6,059 nt of DNA from JAFDWI01 sp964544305 (GCA_964544305.1 CAZJAZ010000082.1:1-6059), one strand, 5' to 3'; positions 1-5,936 are shown, numbered from the stretch's first letter. The notes: generated by a model from the letters alone, not told the origin. Program-made: numbers and translations.

Positions 1-391
1 AATCGAACTCGCACTCGATCATCGTTACGGCGGCCTGTTCGCCCTCGTAGGTGAATATGACCGAGCGCTTGACCCTATTGAGGCGGCCAATCGTTGTCAG
101 CAAGCGATCTCGCCGCTCTTGGCCGGTAGCCCGATCGCGCAAGTGCTCCATGCCACACCGCGCCCGCTTTTGGCTGATGCTCCAGGCGATGTTCCTCGCA
201 CGCTCGATGATGAACGACGGTTTTTGCAGCTTTATTTTGTCGAGGAATCGGCAATTGACTGTTGGGATGAGTGGATGCCACAAGTGGAGCGCGCGTACGC
301 CCAGCTTGAGGGAATCAATGTGGTATGGGCCTCGCCGTTTCGACCAACCGTTGTTGGAACCGATCGCTATACCGATGAACTGTGGGAGTAG
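1..391 (+). CDS. 3' part of an unrecognised protein, possible dimeric alpha/beta-barrel fold (5'-truncated)
   Basis: An open frame runs from base 2 to the TAG at 389-391 with no stop before the window edge, so about 129 C-terminal residues are visible and the true start lies outside. A TTG at 119 could serve as an internal start, but the frame before it is protein-like (LALDHRYGGLFALVGEYDRA), so I treat the gene as truncated. The C-terminal part has a beta-strand-like stretch (RRFLQLYFVEE), an acidic Trp-rich helix (DCWDEWMPQVERAYAQL), a second strand (INVVWASPF) and an ending PTVVGTDRYTDELWE. That order fits one ferredoxin-like repeat of a dimeric alpha/beta barrel (EthD/ABM-like). This is a fold impression, not a family assignment, and I cannot name a function. 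The stop lies 3 nt before the next start, so the two genes are probably co-transcribed. Confidence 0.7.
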   Translation, partial: IELALDHRYGGLFALVGEYDRALDPIEAANRCQQAISPLLAGSPIAQVLHATPRPLLADAPGDVPRTLDDERRFLQLYFVEESAIDCWDEWMPQVERAYAQLEGINVVWASPFRPTVVGTDRYTDELWE

Positions 392-394
392 CCC

Positions 395-1336
395 GTGCAA
401 GCGGTGACCTTTGTTGACCAAGACATCGAGTGGGCTGAACACCCCGATCCAGTGCCGGGCGAGGGTGAGATCCGGATCAACGTACGAGCGGCTGGCTTAA
501 ACAGCGGCGACCTGCTCCAGCGGCGTGGCCTCTACCCAGCCCCACCTGGCGTACCGGCAGATATTCCCGGCCTCGAGGTTGCTGGCATTGTTGACGAATT
601 GGGTCCGGGTGTTGGTGACTTTGCCGTCGGAGACCGGGTCATGGCACTGGTCGCCGGTGGAGGGCAAGCCGAGAACGTTGTCGTCCATGAGCGTTGTGTC
701 ATGGCAGTGCCGAACGGCATGTCGTGGGAACAGGCGGGAGCGTTTCCCGAAGCGTTCATCACCGCGCACGATGCGCTCTTCACACAGTGTGGACTGACGA
801 TTGGCGAGCGGGTCGCCATCAACGCGGCCGCTGGCGGGGTTGGGACTGCGGCGGTGCAACTCGCTGTTGCAGCCGGTGCAACAGCGATTGCTTCAGTGCG
901 TGACCCCAAGCGTCGAGAGGATGTCGCGGGGCTTGGTGCGACCGTTATTGATCCTGAAGCGCTCGCAACCGCGGGCCCGTACGACGTGATTCTCGAGTTG
1001 GTTGGTGGTCCAAACCTCGATGGGAACGTCAAGGCACTGGCTCTCGGTGGACGCATTGTCGTGATCGGCGTGGGAGCAGGTGCAAAGGCCCAAGTGAACC
1101 TTCTTGCACTTATGGCGGCTCGGGGTTCAATTCATGCGTCGACACTGCGGGCACGTCCACTTGATGAGAAGGGAATCGCGGTACGAGCGGTCACGGCAAA
1201 GGTCCTTCCACTCGTAGAGGCGGGTACGGTTTCTGTTCCTATCTGCGCGACTTTTCCGATGGACCAGGCGGCAAAGGCCTACGAGTTCTTCGCCGCGGGT
1301 GGAAAGTTCGGCAAAATCGTCCTCATCTCACCGTGA
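395..1336 (+). CDS. Zinc-independent quinone oxidoreductase / enone reductase (MDR superfamily)
   Basis: This 313-residue protein is the usual length for the zeta-crystallin/PIG3-like branch of medium-chain dehydrogenases, which reduce quinones or alpha,beta-enones in the cytoplasm, usually with NADPH. The N-terminal GroES-like domain (about 1-120) carries AGLNSGDLLQRRGLYPAPPG at 33-52, close to the PIG3 signature, then GLEVAG (59-64) and VGDRV (78-82). The Rossmann domain has the dinucleotide motif AAAGGVGTAAVQLA at 144-157. Arg169, Lys172, Arg173 and Arg174 follow the second strand and could bind the 2'-phosphate of NADPH (inference). The catalytic-zinc ligands of alcohol dehydrogenases are missing. 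The C-terminus, AAGGKFGKIVL (300-310), is typical. The start is GTG, with GGGAG at 384-388 spaced 6 nt before it inside the end of the preceding gene, which supports translational coupling. The family is clear; the substrate is unknown. Confidence 0.93.
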   Translation: MQAVTFVDQDIEWAEHPDPVPGEGEIRINVRAAGLNSGDLLQRRGLYPAPPGVPADIPGLEVAGIVDELGPGVGDFAVGDRVMALVAGGGQAENVVVHERCVMAVPNGMSWEQAGAFPEAFITAHDALFTQCGLTIGERVAINAAAGGVGTAAVQLAVAAGATAIASVRDPKRREDVAGLGATVIDPEALATAGPYDVILELVGGPNLDGNVKALALGGRIVVIGVGAGAKAQVNLLALMAARGSIHASTLRARPLDEKGIAVRAVTAKVLPLVEAGTVSVPICATFPMDQAAKAYEFFAAGGKFGKIVLISP

Positions 1337-1375
1337 TTGACCGCGACAAGTTCCGACATGTGTGGCCTGGCAGGA
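1337..1375. other. Short convergent intergenic gap
   Basis: The dehydrogenase and the monooxygenase genes end facing each other across 39 bp. I see no strong hairpin followed by a T-run on either strand. The only structure is a weak CCTGGCAGG. Transcripts from the two sides may therefore overlap or end by a Rho-dependent route (inference). Confidence 0.5.
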
Positions 1376-2845
1376 TCAGTGAAGCTCAATATCATTGCGA
1401 CGGACCCAATGGGTATCGAGCCAATATCGCAATGTTGGGCCTGGCCAGTTGTTCGTGATTCGGCCCGACGGCGTCTTGTACCAACTGTGACAGTCCGCCG
1501 CGAACGCGGTGTTCTGCAACTGCGACTGGATGCGTTCGTCATAGCGGAGTGCAGCCGATTCTTTGACCGCAATTGAGTCGTGCCCTTCGCGCAAGATATT
1601 GATCGCGCCAAGTATCCAGCGGTACTGGCACTCGAGCATGAAGATGATCGAATTGTGATTCAAGTTGGTATTTGGGCCATACAAAATGAACGAGTTGGGA
1701 TAGCCAGGGACCGCGATGCCCTGGTAGGCGCGTGCCCCATCTCTCCATTCGTCCGCCAGCTTCTTTCCATGAGTCCCGGTGATGGTGACCGGTGCAAGAA
1801 AATCGGTGGTTTGAAACCCGGTCGCAACAACGATGGTGTCAACCGCGTGGCTGGTCCCGTCTTGGGTGACGATTGCGTCTCGTTCAATGCGAGAAATTGG
1901 ATCGGTGACGACTTCGACGTTCTCGCGGCACATGGTGGCGAGGTAATTGTCGGAAATGAGTATCCGTTTGCAGCCAACGGGGAAGTCGGGAATGAGCTTG
2001 GCTCGAAGTTCCGGGTCTTTTACGTTTTTCTTGATGAACTTGGTCGAAAGATCGCGTGCGACGTCGGCAACCTTTGTGTCCCGTCGCAGCGCACTCCATT
2101 TCGATTCAAATGACGCGTAGAGTCGGGTGCGATACACCAGGTCCCAACCGGGAATGCGTTGAAAGCGGGCGATCTCGGTATCGCTGAATGGCGCATCGGG
2201 CTTGGGGAGAAACCAGTTCGGTGAATGCTGAAATTGGTAGAGCTTCTCGGCGATTTCGGCCACCGGTGGGACAAATTGCACCGCACTTGCACCATTGCCA
2301 ATAACTGCTACGCGCTGGCCGCTCAAATCATGCTCGTGGTTCCAACGAGCTGAATGAAAGACCGTGCCACCAAAAGTGTCGAGTCCATCAATCGAGGGCC
2401 ATTTCGGGCGGTTGAGTTGCCCGAGACCCCACACGACCACATCAAACCGGTGTCGAACATCATCGTGGGTGACAAGTTCCCATTGGGCGTCGTCATCGAT
2501 CCAGTGTGCATGGATGATCTCGGTGTCATAACGGATCTTCGAGTCGAGGTGGTAGCGCTGAATGCAGTCGCGCAGGTAGCTCAGAATCTCGGGCTGTTTG
2601 GGAAACCGCCGCGTCCAATCCGTGCGTCGTTCAAATGAATACGAGTACAGATGGGAGGGAACGTCGCATCCTGCGTCGGGATACGTGTTGTCACGCCAGA
2701 CTCCACCCGCCGTCGCTGCCTTCTCGAAAATAGTGACGTTGTGGAGGCCAGCTTTGCCAAGTTGAATCGCCATGCCAACCCCACCGAATCCTGCTCCGAT
2801 GATGCCCACGGAGAGGTCGCGCTCAGCTTGTTGTCGCTTTGACAT
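1376..2845 (-). CDS. FAD-dependent Baeyer-Villiger-type monooxygenase
   Basis: Predicted class B flavoprotein monooxygenase of 489 residues, a usual length for the family. Such enzymes use FAD, NADPH and O2 to insert oxygen next to a ketone or to oxidise a heteroatom. Counting from the ATG at 2845, the FAD-binding GxGxxG is GAGFGG at 17-22. DAGCDVPSHLYSYSF is at 57-71. The Baeyer-Villiger fingerprint FxGxxxHxxxW is FGGTVFHSARW at 158-168. The NADPH Rossmann motif is VIGNGASA at 181-188, and ATGF is at 341-344. The fingerprint has Ser rather than the common Thr after His, and Asn169 rather than Pro/Asp after Trp. A TTG ten codons upstream (2873-2875) is in frame and has GAGGGG (2884-2889) spaced 8 nt before it, whereas the ATG has no Shine-Dalgarno. 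I keep the ATG because its N-terminus is typical and the extra ten codons look less protein-like. The 499-residue form is a real alternative. Substrate is unknown. Confidence 0.92.
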   Translation of the reverse strand: MSKRQQAERDLSVGIIGAGFGGVGMAIQLGKAGLHNVTIFEKAATAGGVWRDNTYPDAGCDVPSHLYSYSFERRTDWTRRFPKQPEILSYLRDCIQRYHLDSKIRYDTEIIHAHWIDDDAQWELVTHDDVRHRFDVVVWGLGQLNRPKWPSIDGLDTFGGTVFHSARWNHEHDLSGQRVAVIGNGASAVQFVPPVAEIAEKLYQFQHSPNWFLPKPDAPFSDTEIARFQRIPGWDLVYRTRLYASFESKWSALRRDTKVADVARDLSTKFIKKNVKDPELRAKLIPDFPVGCKRILISDNYLATMCRENVEVVTDPISRIERDAIVTQDGTSHAVDTIVVATGFQTTDFLAPVTITGTHGKKLADEWRDGARAYQGIAVPGYPNSFILYGPNTNLNHNSIIFMLECQYRWILGAINILREGHDSIAVKESAALRYDERIQSQLQNTAFAADCHSWYKTPSGRITNNWPGPTLRYWLDTHWVRRNDIELH

Positions 2846-2883
2846 GAATCTGGATAGAAAAGGAAGTTGGCGCAAGTGATGGA

Positions 2884-2889
2884 CCCCTC
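2884..2889 (-). promoter_or_regulatory. Possible ribosome-binding site for the TTG start of the monooxygenase
   Basis: Read on the minus strand this is GAGGGG, 8 nt before an in-frame TTG (2873-2875) and 38 nt before the ATG (2845). An in-frame TGA at 2888-2890 overlaps it, so no longer N-terminus is possible. It favours the longer protein but is only a partial Shine-Dalgarno match. Confidence 0.35.
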
Positions 2890-2906
2890 AATCAGTTGAC
2901 CCGGTG

Positions 2907-2912
2907 AGAATA
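2907..2912 (-). promoter_or_regulatory. Candidate -10 element for the monooxygenase gene
   Basis: On the minus strand this reads TATTCT, matching the TAnnnT pattern of a sigma-70-type -10 box. It lies in the 129-bp gap between the LLM gene and the monooxygenase ATG. Transcription would begin near 2900. A -35 at 16-18 bp spacing would read roughly GAAACT, a poor match. It suggests the monooxygenase can be transcribed separately from the LLM gene. Confidence 0.25.
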
Positions 2913-2932
2913 GCGCCAGTACACCCTCGAGT

Positions 2933-2945
2933 TTCCCAGTGGGAA
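2933..2945. repeat. Perfect 13-bp palindrome, possible operator
   Basis: TTCCCA-G-TGGGAA has 6-bp arms around a single central base. It lies in the gap between two minus-strand genes and abuts or overlaps the position expected for the -35 of the candidate promoter whose -10 is at 2907-2912. A short symmetrical site there would suit a dimeric repressor or activator of the monooxygenase gene. No regulator gene is visible in the window, and a palindrome this short can occur by chance. Confidence 0.3.
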
Positions 2946-2974
2946 GAAGGCGACTCGGTGCATGACTGGTGTGT

Positions 2975-3862
2975 CTACCTAGCTGTGCCAACTATTTCGC
3001 CAAACGCTTGCACTTGATCACACAACTCTCCGACGCTTGCGGCCCCAAAGCGGACTTGAAGATGCGTGACCCCGAGGCTGGCGTAGGACGCGACTTCGTC
3101 TCGCATTCGTTCAGGCGTACCAACGATGGTGCCTTTGGGCATCGTTGAAGAATTCTCTCCGATATGGAGGAACTCCGTGATTGAGCCAATAGCGAAGTCG
3201 CCGGTGCGCCCGTGTTGTGCCCGAAGAGACTGGATCATTTCTGTTGCTTGAGGCATGGCAGACTTGGGCGTCCCTTGTGGCAACCAGCCTTCGCCAGCGA
3301 GCGCCGCACGCCGGATCGCGGCGGACGACGAACCCCCAACCCAAATTGGTGGGCGGGGGTCTTGACGAGGCCGGGGCGACGATCCCATTCCATCAACAAA
3401 CTCACTTGCAAGGTAGGCCTTGATTCGGTCAATTCGGTCATCAAGGATTGATCCACGCGCATGAAAGTCGATGCCAAAAAGCTCGAACTCTTCCTCAACG
3501 TGCCCAGCCCCAACCCCAAGAATGATTCGGCCTCCAGAAAGATGATCGAGCGTGGCAAACGCATGGGCTGTTTGCGCAGGGTGACGGTACGCCACGATGT
3601 GGACGTGGCTGAGGAGTCGTATCCGTGTCGTGATTGCCGCGAGCCATCCAAGTGTGGCCACATTGTCATACCACGTCGTACTCATTGCGCCCGCGAGACG
3701 CTCTGGAATAGCAATGTGATCACAGACACCGATGTAATCGAACCCTGCATCATCGACACAGCGCGCGACCGTGGCGAAATCTTCAACTGAAGCCGAGCGT
3801 TCCCAGTCGGCCGCGAACAGAGAGCTTTGCGCTTGAATGGGAAGTTGTAAGCCAAACTTCAT
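2975..3862 (-). CDS. LLM-class (luciferase-like) oxidoreductase, probably F420-dependent
   Basis: The 295-residue protein has the features of a luciferase-like TIM-barrel enzyme. It begins MKFGLQLPIQ. GFDYIGVCDHIAIPE (40-54) matches the conserved 'xWxxDH' region. TTRIRLLSHVHIVAYRHP (78-95) and the hallmark ATLDHLSGGRIILGVGAGHVEEEFELFG (103-130) form the core. PPIWVGGSSSAAIRRAALAGEGWLP lies at 171-195, and the tail carries GTPERMRDEVASYASLGVTHLQVRF. Enzymes of this type bind F420 or FMN and carry out hydride transfers or oxygenations. Which cofactor is used cannot be read here; F420 is inferred from resemblance to actinobacterial members. The ATG has a good ribosome-binding site, AGGAG at 3868-3872, 5 nt upstream. 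It lies upstream of the monooxygenase on the same strand and is divergent from a second LLM gene. Confidence 0.9.
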   Translation of the reverse strand: MKFGLQLPIQAQSSLFAADWERSASVEDFATVARCVDDAGFDYIGVCDHIAIPERLAGAMSTTWYDNVATLGWLAAITTRIRLLSHVHIVAYRHPAQTAHAFATLDHLSGGRIILGVGAGHVEEEFELFGIDFHARGSILDDRIDRIKAYLASEFVDGMGSSPRPRQDPRPPIWVGGSSSAAIRRAALAGEGWLPQGTPKSAMPQATEMIQSLRAQHGRTGDFAIGSITEFLHIGENSSTMPKGTIVGTPERMRDEVASYASLGVTHLQVRFGAASVGELCDQVQAFGEIVGTAR

Positions 3863-3887
3863 TGCAACTCCTAGGTGAAAAGTTCGA

Positions 3888-3916
3888 GTCCTATCAGCCT
3901 TTCACATCCCAAACAA
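3888..3916 (-). promoter_or_regulatory. Candidate promoter of the minus-strand LLM gene
   Basis: On the minus strand there is TTGTTT (3911-3916), a 17-bp spacer and TAGGAC (3888-3893). Both hexamers are weak matches to sigma-70 consensus (about 3 of 6 each), but the spacing is right. Transcription would start near 3881, giving a short leader that contains the AGGAG at 3868-3872. Confidence 0.25.
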
Positions 3917-3949
3917 CCGTGAAGTGCAGCGTCCAAAGGGCGACTTTGC

Positions 3950-3955
3950 GACAAT
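3950..3955 (+). promoter_or_regulatory. Candidate -10 element giving a leaderless mRNA
   Basis: GACAAT lies six bases before the ATG at 3962, so transcription would begin at or next to the A of the start codon. No Shine-Dalgarno lies at a usable distance: the nearest purine run, AAAGGG, ends at 3940, about 21 nt away. No convincing -35 is visible. This arrangement is common in actinobacteria. Confidence 0.4.
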
Positions 3956-3961
3956 GGCACG

Positions 3962-4810
3962 ATGCGTATTGGCGTCACCATCTTTCTCACCGATCAGGGA
4001 ATTCATCCGGCCCGTTTCGCACAAGCAGCTGAGGAACTTGGGTATTACTCGCTTTACCTGCCCGAGCATACGCATCTGCCAGTGCGCCAGTCCGAGCCGC
4101 CTGGACTTGTCGATGGAGTACGCCTCGAAGACTATCGGCGCGGCCTTGACCCGATCGTGGCTCTGAGTTTGGCTGCCGCCGTAACGTCTCACATCAGGCT
4201 TGGCACCGGCGTCCTGCTTGTCGCCCAGCACGATCCCATTGCATTGGCGAAGCAGATCGCGACGCTTGACTATTTGTCAGCGGGTCGGTTTGTCTTGGGG
4301 TATGGCTATGGCTGGAACCGTGCTGAAGCCGCTGACCACGGTGTGGAGTTTTCAATGCGACGAGACCTTGCACACGAGAAACTTGGCCTCATGCAAGCGC
4401 TGTGGTCGCAGGATCAAGCCTCGTACGCGGGAGATCTCGTCAGTCTCGAACCGGCATATGCGTGGCCCAAAACCGTGCAACAACCTCGAGTTCAAACTCT
4501 TGTTGGCGGTGGTGCCGGGCCAAAACTCTTTGAGGCAGTAACCCGCTGCGCAGATGGATGGATGCCCATCGGGGGAAGTGGCCTTCGTGAGTCAATCCCG
4601 GTGCTACGACACGCGTGGGAGTCTGCAGGTCGCAACGGCCTCCCGCAGATTATTCCCTTTGGTGTGATTCCCGATCCCGCGAAGCTGAGCTACTACCAGG
4701 ACCTCGGATGCGACGAAGTTGTCCTACGCATTCCGATGAGTACCGAGGCGGAGGTACTTGCGAGTCTGCACGCACATCAGCATCTTGTTGCTGAATTCAA
4801 CACGCCGTAA
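3962..4810 (+). CDS. LLM-class oxidoreductase, TIGR03619-like, probably F420-dependent
   Basis: The 282-residue protein is a luciferase-like TIM-barrel enzyme resembling the actinobacterial 'probable F420-dependent oxidoreductase' group (TIGR03619). In order, I see ELGYYSLYLPEHTHLPV (25-41), the characteristic PEHTH segment of that group. SHIRLGTGVLLVAQHDPIALAKQIATLDYLSAGRF (76-110) follows, then VLGYGYGWNRAEAADHGVEF (111-130) and ADGWMPIGG (197-205). The likely role is hydride transfer between F420 (or FMN) and an unknown organic substrate in the cytoplasm. It is clearly related to but different from the divergent LLM gene: the N-terminal segment, cofactor-region wording and C-terminus all differ, so this is not a recent duplication. 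The ATG has no Shine-Dalgarno; a -10-like hexamer six bases upstream suggests a leaderless message. corA begins 38 nt downstream. Confidence 0.92.
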   Translation: MRIGVTIFLTDQGIHPARFAQAAEELGYYSLYLPEHTHLPVRQSEPPGLVDGVRLEDYRRGLDPIVALSLAAAVTSHIRLGTGVLLVAQHDPIALAKQIATLDYLSAGRFVLGYGYGWNRAEAADHGVEFSMRRDLAHEKLGLMQALWSQDQASYAGDLVSLEPAYAWPKTVQQPRVQTLVGGGAGPKLFEAVTRCADGWMPIGGSGLRESIPVLRHAWESAGRNGLPQIIPFGVIPDPAKLSYYQDLGCDEVVLRIPMSTEAEVLASLHAHQHLVAEFNTP

Positions 4811-4836
4811 GCACGCCGGCACCCCGAACGAACCGA

Positions 4837-4842
4837 TACGTT
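4837..4842 (+). promoter_or_regulatory. Candidate -10 element for a leaderless corA message
   Basis: TACGTT fits TAnnnT and lies exactly six bases before the GTG at 4849, the same spacing as in front of the 3962 gene. There is no Shine-Dalgarno before this GTG. The element supports the GTG as the corA start and an independent corA promoter. No good -35 is visible. Confidence 0.4.
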
Positions 4843-4848
4843 TTCAGG

Positions 4849-5886
4849 GTGGAAGCTCAGGAGAACACCGATGCGGGTGCGCACTCGAACTCAGTTGTTG
4901 GTGATTGCGCGTTGTACGAGAACGGGATTCGTGTAGCGGTTGAGCTCGATGCCCGCCAAGCAGGTCAGCGTGCCCGTACAACAGACGGTTTTGTGTGGAT
5001 CGGGCTTCGCCAACCATCAGAAACTGATATTGCAGAAGTCGCCGAAGAGTTTGGGCTCCCACCGCTCGCGGTTGAGGACGCGGTGAAAGCACATCAGCGT
5101 CCCAAACTTGAGGTTTACGGGGATGTGGTGTTTGCCGTTTTCAAACCGGTTGATTACATCGATCATGTTGAGATTGTCGATATCAGTGAGGTTGCGGTCT
5201 TCATTGGCGACGGTTTTTTGATCACCGTTCGTCACGGTTCAACGCAGGTCGTTGCAAAGGCCCGTGAGGAACTGGACGCGAGCGACAAGTTCGTTGACCT
5301 TGGGCCATCGGGTGTCTTGCACCGAATCGCCGACCTTGTCGTTGACGGGTATGAACGTGCCATTGAGTCGATTAACGATGACGTCGATGAAATTGAGGGA
5401 CAAGTTTTTGATTCAAATCAGGCCGATCATGTCGAACGGATCTACAAACTGAAGCGTGAAATCGCTCAATTTCGCCGAGCGGTAGTGCCGCTGGTCAACC
5501 CTATGGAGCGCTTAGCTCTTGGTCTTGTGCCAAGAATTGATCCGGATGCAACTCCGTATTTCCGTGATGTGCATGACCATCTTCAACGTGCGGCTGATGC
5601 AATTGAGGGACATGATCGGCTTCTCATTGATGTGCTCCAAGCGGATCTGGCCAAGGTCGGTATTCGTCAGAGTGAGATTGCGGTGCAACAGAACGAAGAC
5701 ATGCGCAAGATTTCTGCATGGGCTGCAATTGCATTGGTCCCGACTGCGGTCGCTGGAATTTACGGCATGAACTTTGATCACATGCCTGAATTGCGATGGC
5801 GATACGGGTACTTTTTGATTCTGGGCGCAATCTTTGCAGCGTGTTTCACGCTCTACCGTTCGTTTCGGAAAAACGGTTGGCTGTAG
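4849..5886 (+). CDS. corA: CorA-family magnesium/cobalt transport protein
   Basis: The 345-residue protein is a CorA-type divalent-cation channel of the cytoplasmic membrane. Family members are pentamers that admit Mg2+ (also Co2+ or Ni2+) and are gated by intracellular Mg2+. A long soluble domain (about 18-285) includes VWIGLRQPSETDI (49-61), LPPLAVEDAVKAHQRPKLEVY (70-90), FLITVRHG (123-130) and a charged helical stretch (about 160-285) matching the stalk helices. Transmembrane helix 1 spans about 288-307 and ends in the signature GMN at 306-308, followed by FDHMPEL. Helix 2 spans about 319-337, and the tail is basic (RSFRKNGWL). The length is normal and the protein is complete. The GTG start has no Shine-Dalgarno but has a -10-like TACGTT six bases upstream. 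A better Shine-Dalgarno/ATG pair (4859-4873) lies just inside in another frame, which makes the start slightly uncertain. Confidence 0.95.
   Translation: MEAQENTDAGAHSNSVVGDCALYENGIRVAVELDARQAGQRARTTDGFVWIGLRQPSETDIAEVAEEFGLPPLAVEDAVKAHQRPKLEVYGDVVFAVFKPVDYIDHVEIVDISEVAVFIGDGFLITVRHGSTQVVAKAREELDASDKFVDLGPSGVLHRIADLVVDGYERAIESINDDVDEIEGQVFDSNQADHVERIYKLKREIAQFRRAVVPLVNPMERLALGLVPRIDPDATPYFRDVHDHLQRAADAIEGHDRLLIDVLQADLAKVGIRQSEIAVQQNEDMRKISAWAAIALVPTAVAGIYGMNFDHMPELRWRYGYFLILGAIFAACFTLYRSFRKNGWL
4871..4936 (+). other. Out-of-frame 21-codon ORF with a strong ribosome-binding site inside the corA start
   Basis: AGGAG at 4859-4863 is followed after 7 nt by ATG (4871), one of the best Shine-Dalgarno/ATG pairs in the window. 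It opens a frame different from corA that ends at TAG (4934-4936) and encodes MRVRTRTQLLVIARCTRTGF plus a final Val. It could be a chance match, a small translated ORF affecting corA expression, or the true corA start separated from the rest by a one-base error. None of these is proven. Confidence 0.15.
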
Positions 5887-5920
5887 TGAGCTGAGTCGTG
5901 GCCTGCCCATGCGGTGCTGC

Positions 5921-5926
5921 TACGAT
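5921..5926 (+). promoter_or_regulatory. Candidate -10 element for the tRNA gene
   Basis: TACGAT, matching TAnnnT, lies ten bases before the first base of the mature tRNA, so transcription would begin a few bases upstream of it. The -35 region is not convincing. The tRNA may also be read from the corA transcript, since the gap to corA is only 50 bp. Confidence 0.35.
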
Positions 5927-5936
5927 CAAACGTCTC

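Larger units (their letters stand above)
3863..3961. promoter_or_regulatory. Divergent promoter region between two LLM genes
   Basis: These 99 bp separate the start codons of two divergently transcribed luciferase-like genes and must hold the 5' signals for both. The minus side has a clear AGGAG ribosome-binding site. The plus side has none, only a -10-like hexamer next to the start codon. A loose inverted repeat, GTGAAA (3875-3880) and TTTCAC (3900-3905), is present but could be chance. Confidence 0.55.

Noticed and set aside
532..1056. A 174-codon minus-strand open frame opposite the quinone oxidoreductase
   Set aside because: Its composition (rich in Ser, Pro, Ala, Thr) is what the reverse of this codon usage produces, and the opposite strand encodes a well-supported enzyme.
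1580..2113. A 177-codon plus-strand open frame opposite the monooxygenase gene
   Set aside because: It is antisense to a gene with clear FAD and NADPH motifs. Its translation shows no recognisable motif, and long antisense frames are common in G+C-rich coding DNA.
2581..2991. A 136-codon minus-strand open frame that covers the gap between the two minus-strand genes
   Set aside because: Most of it overlaps the monooxygenase N-terminus in another frame and its end overlaps the LLM gene. No protein-like pattern is visible, so I treat the gap as non-coding.
3875..3905. Inverted repeat GTGAAA / TTTCAC in the divergent LLM promoter region
   Set aside because: Six-base arms 19 nt apart are expected about once by chance in 99 bp. 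Too weak to call an operator.
4801..4818. Direct repeat CACGCCG at 4801 and 4812
   Set aside because: Seven bases, partly within the end of the LLM gene. No third copy and no link to a promoter element.
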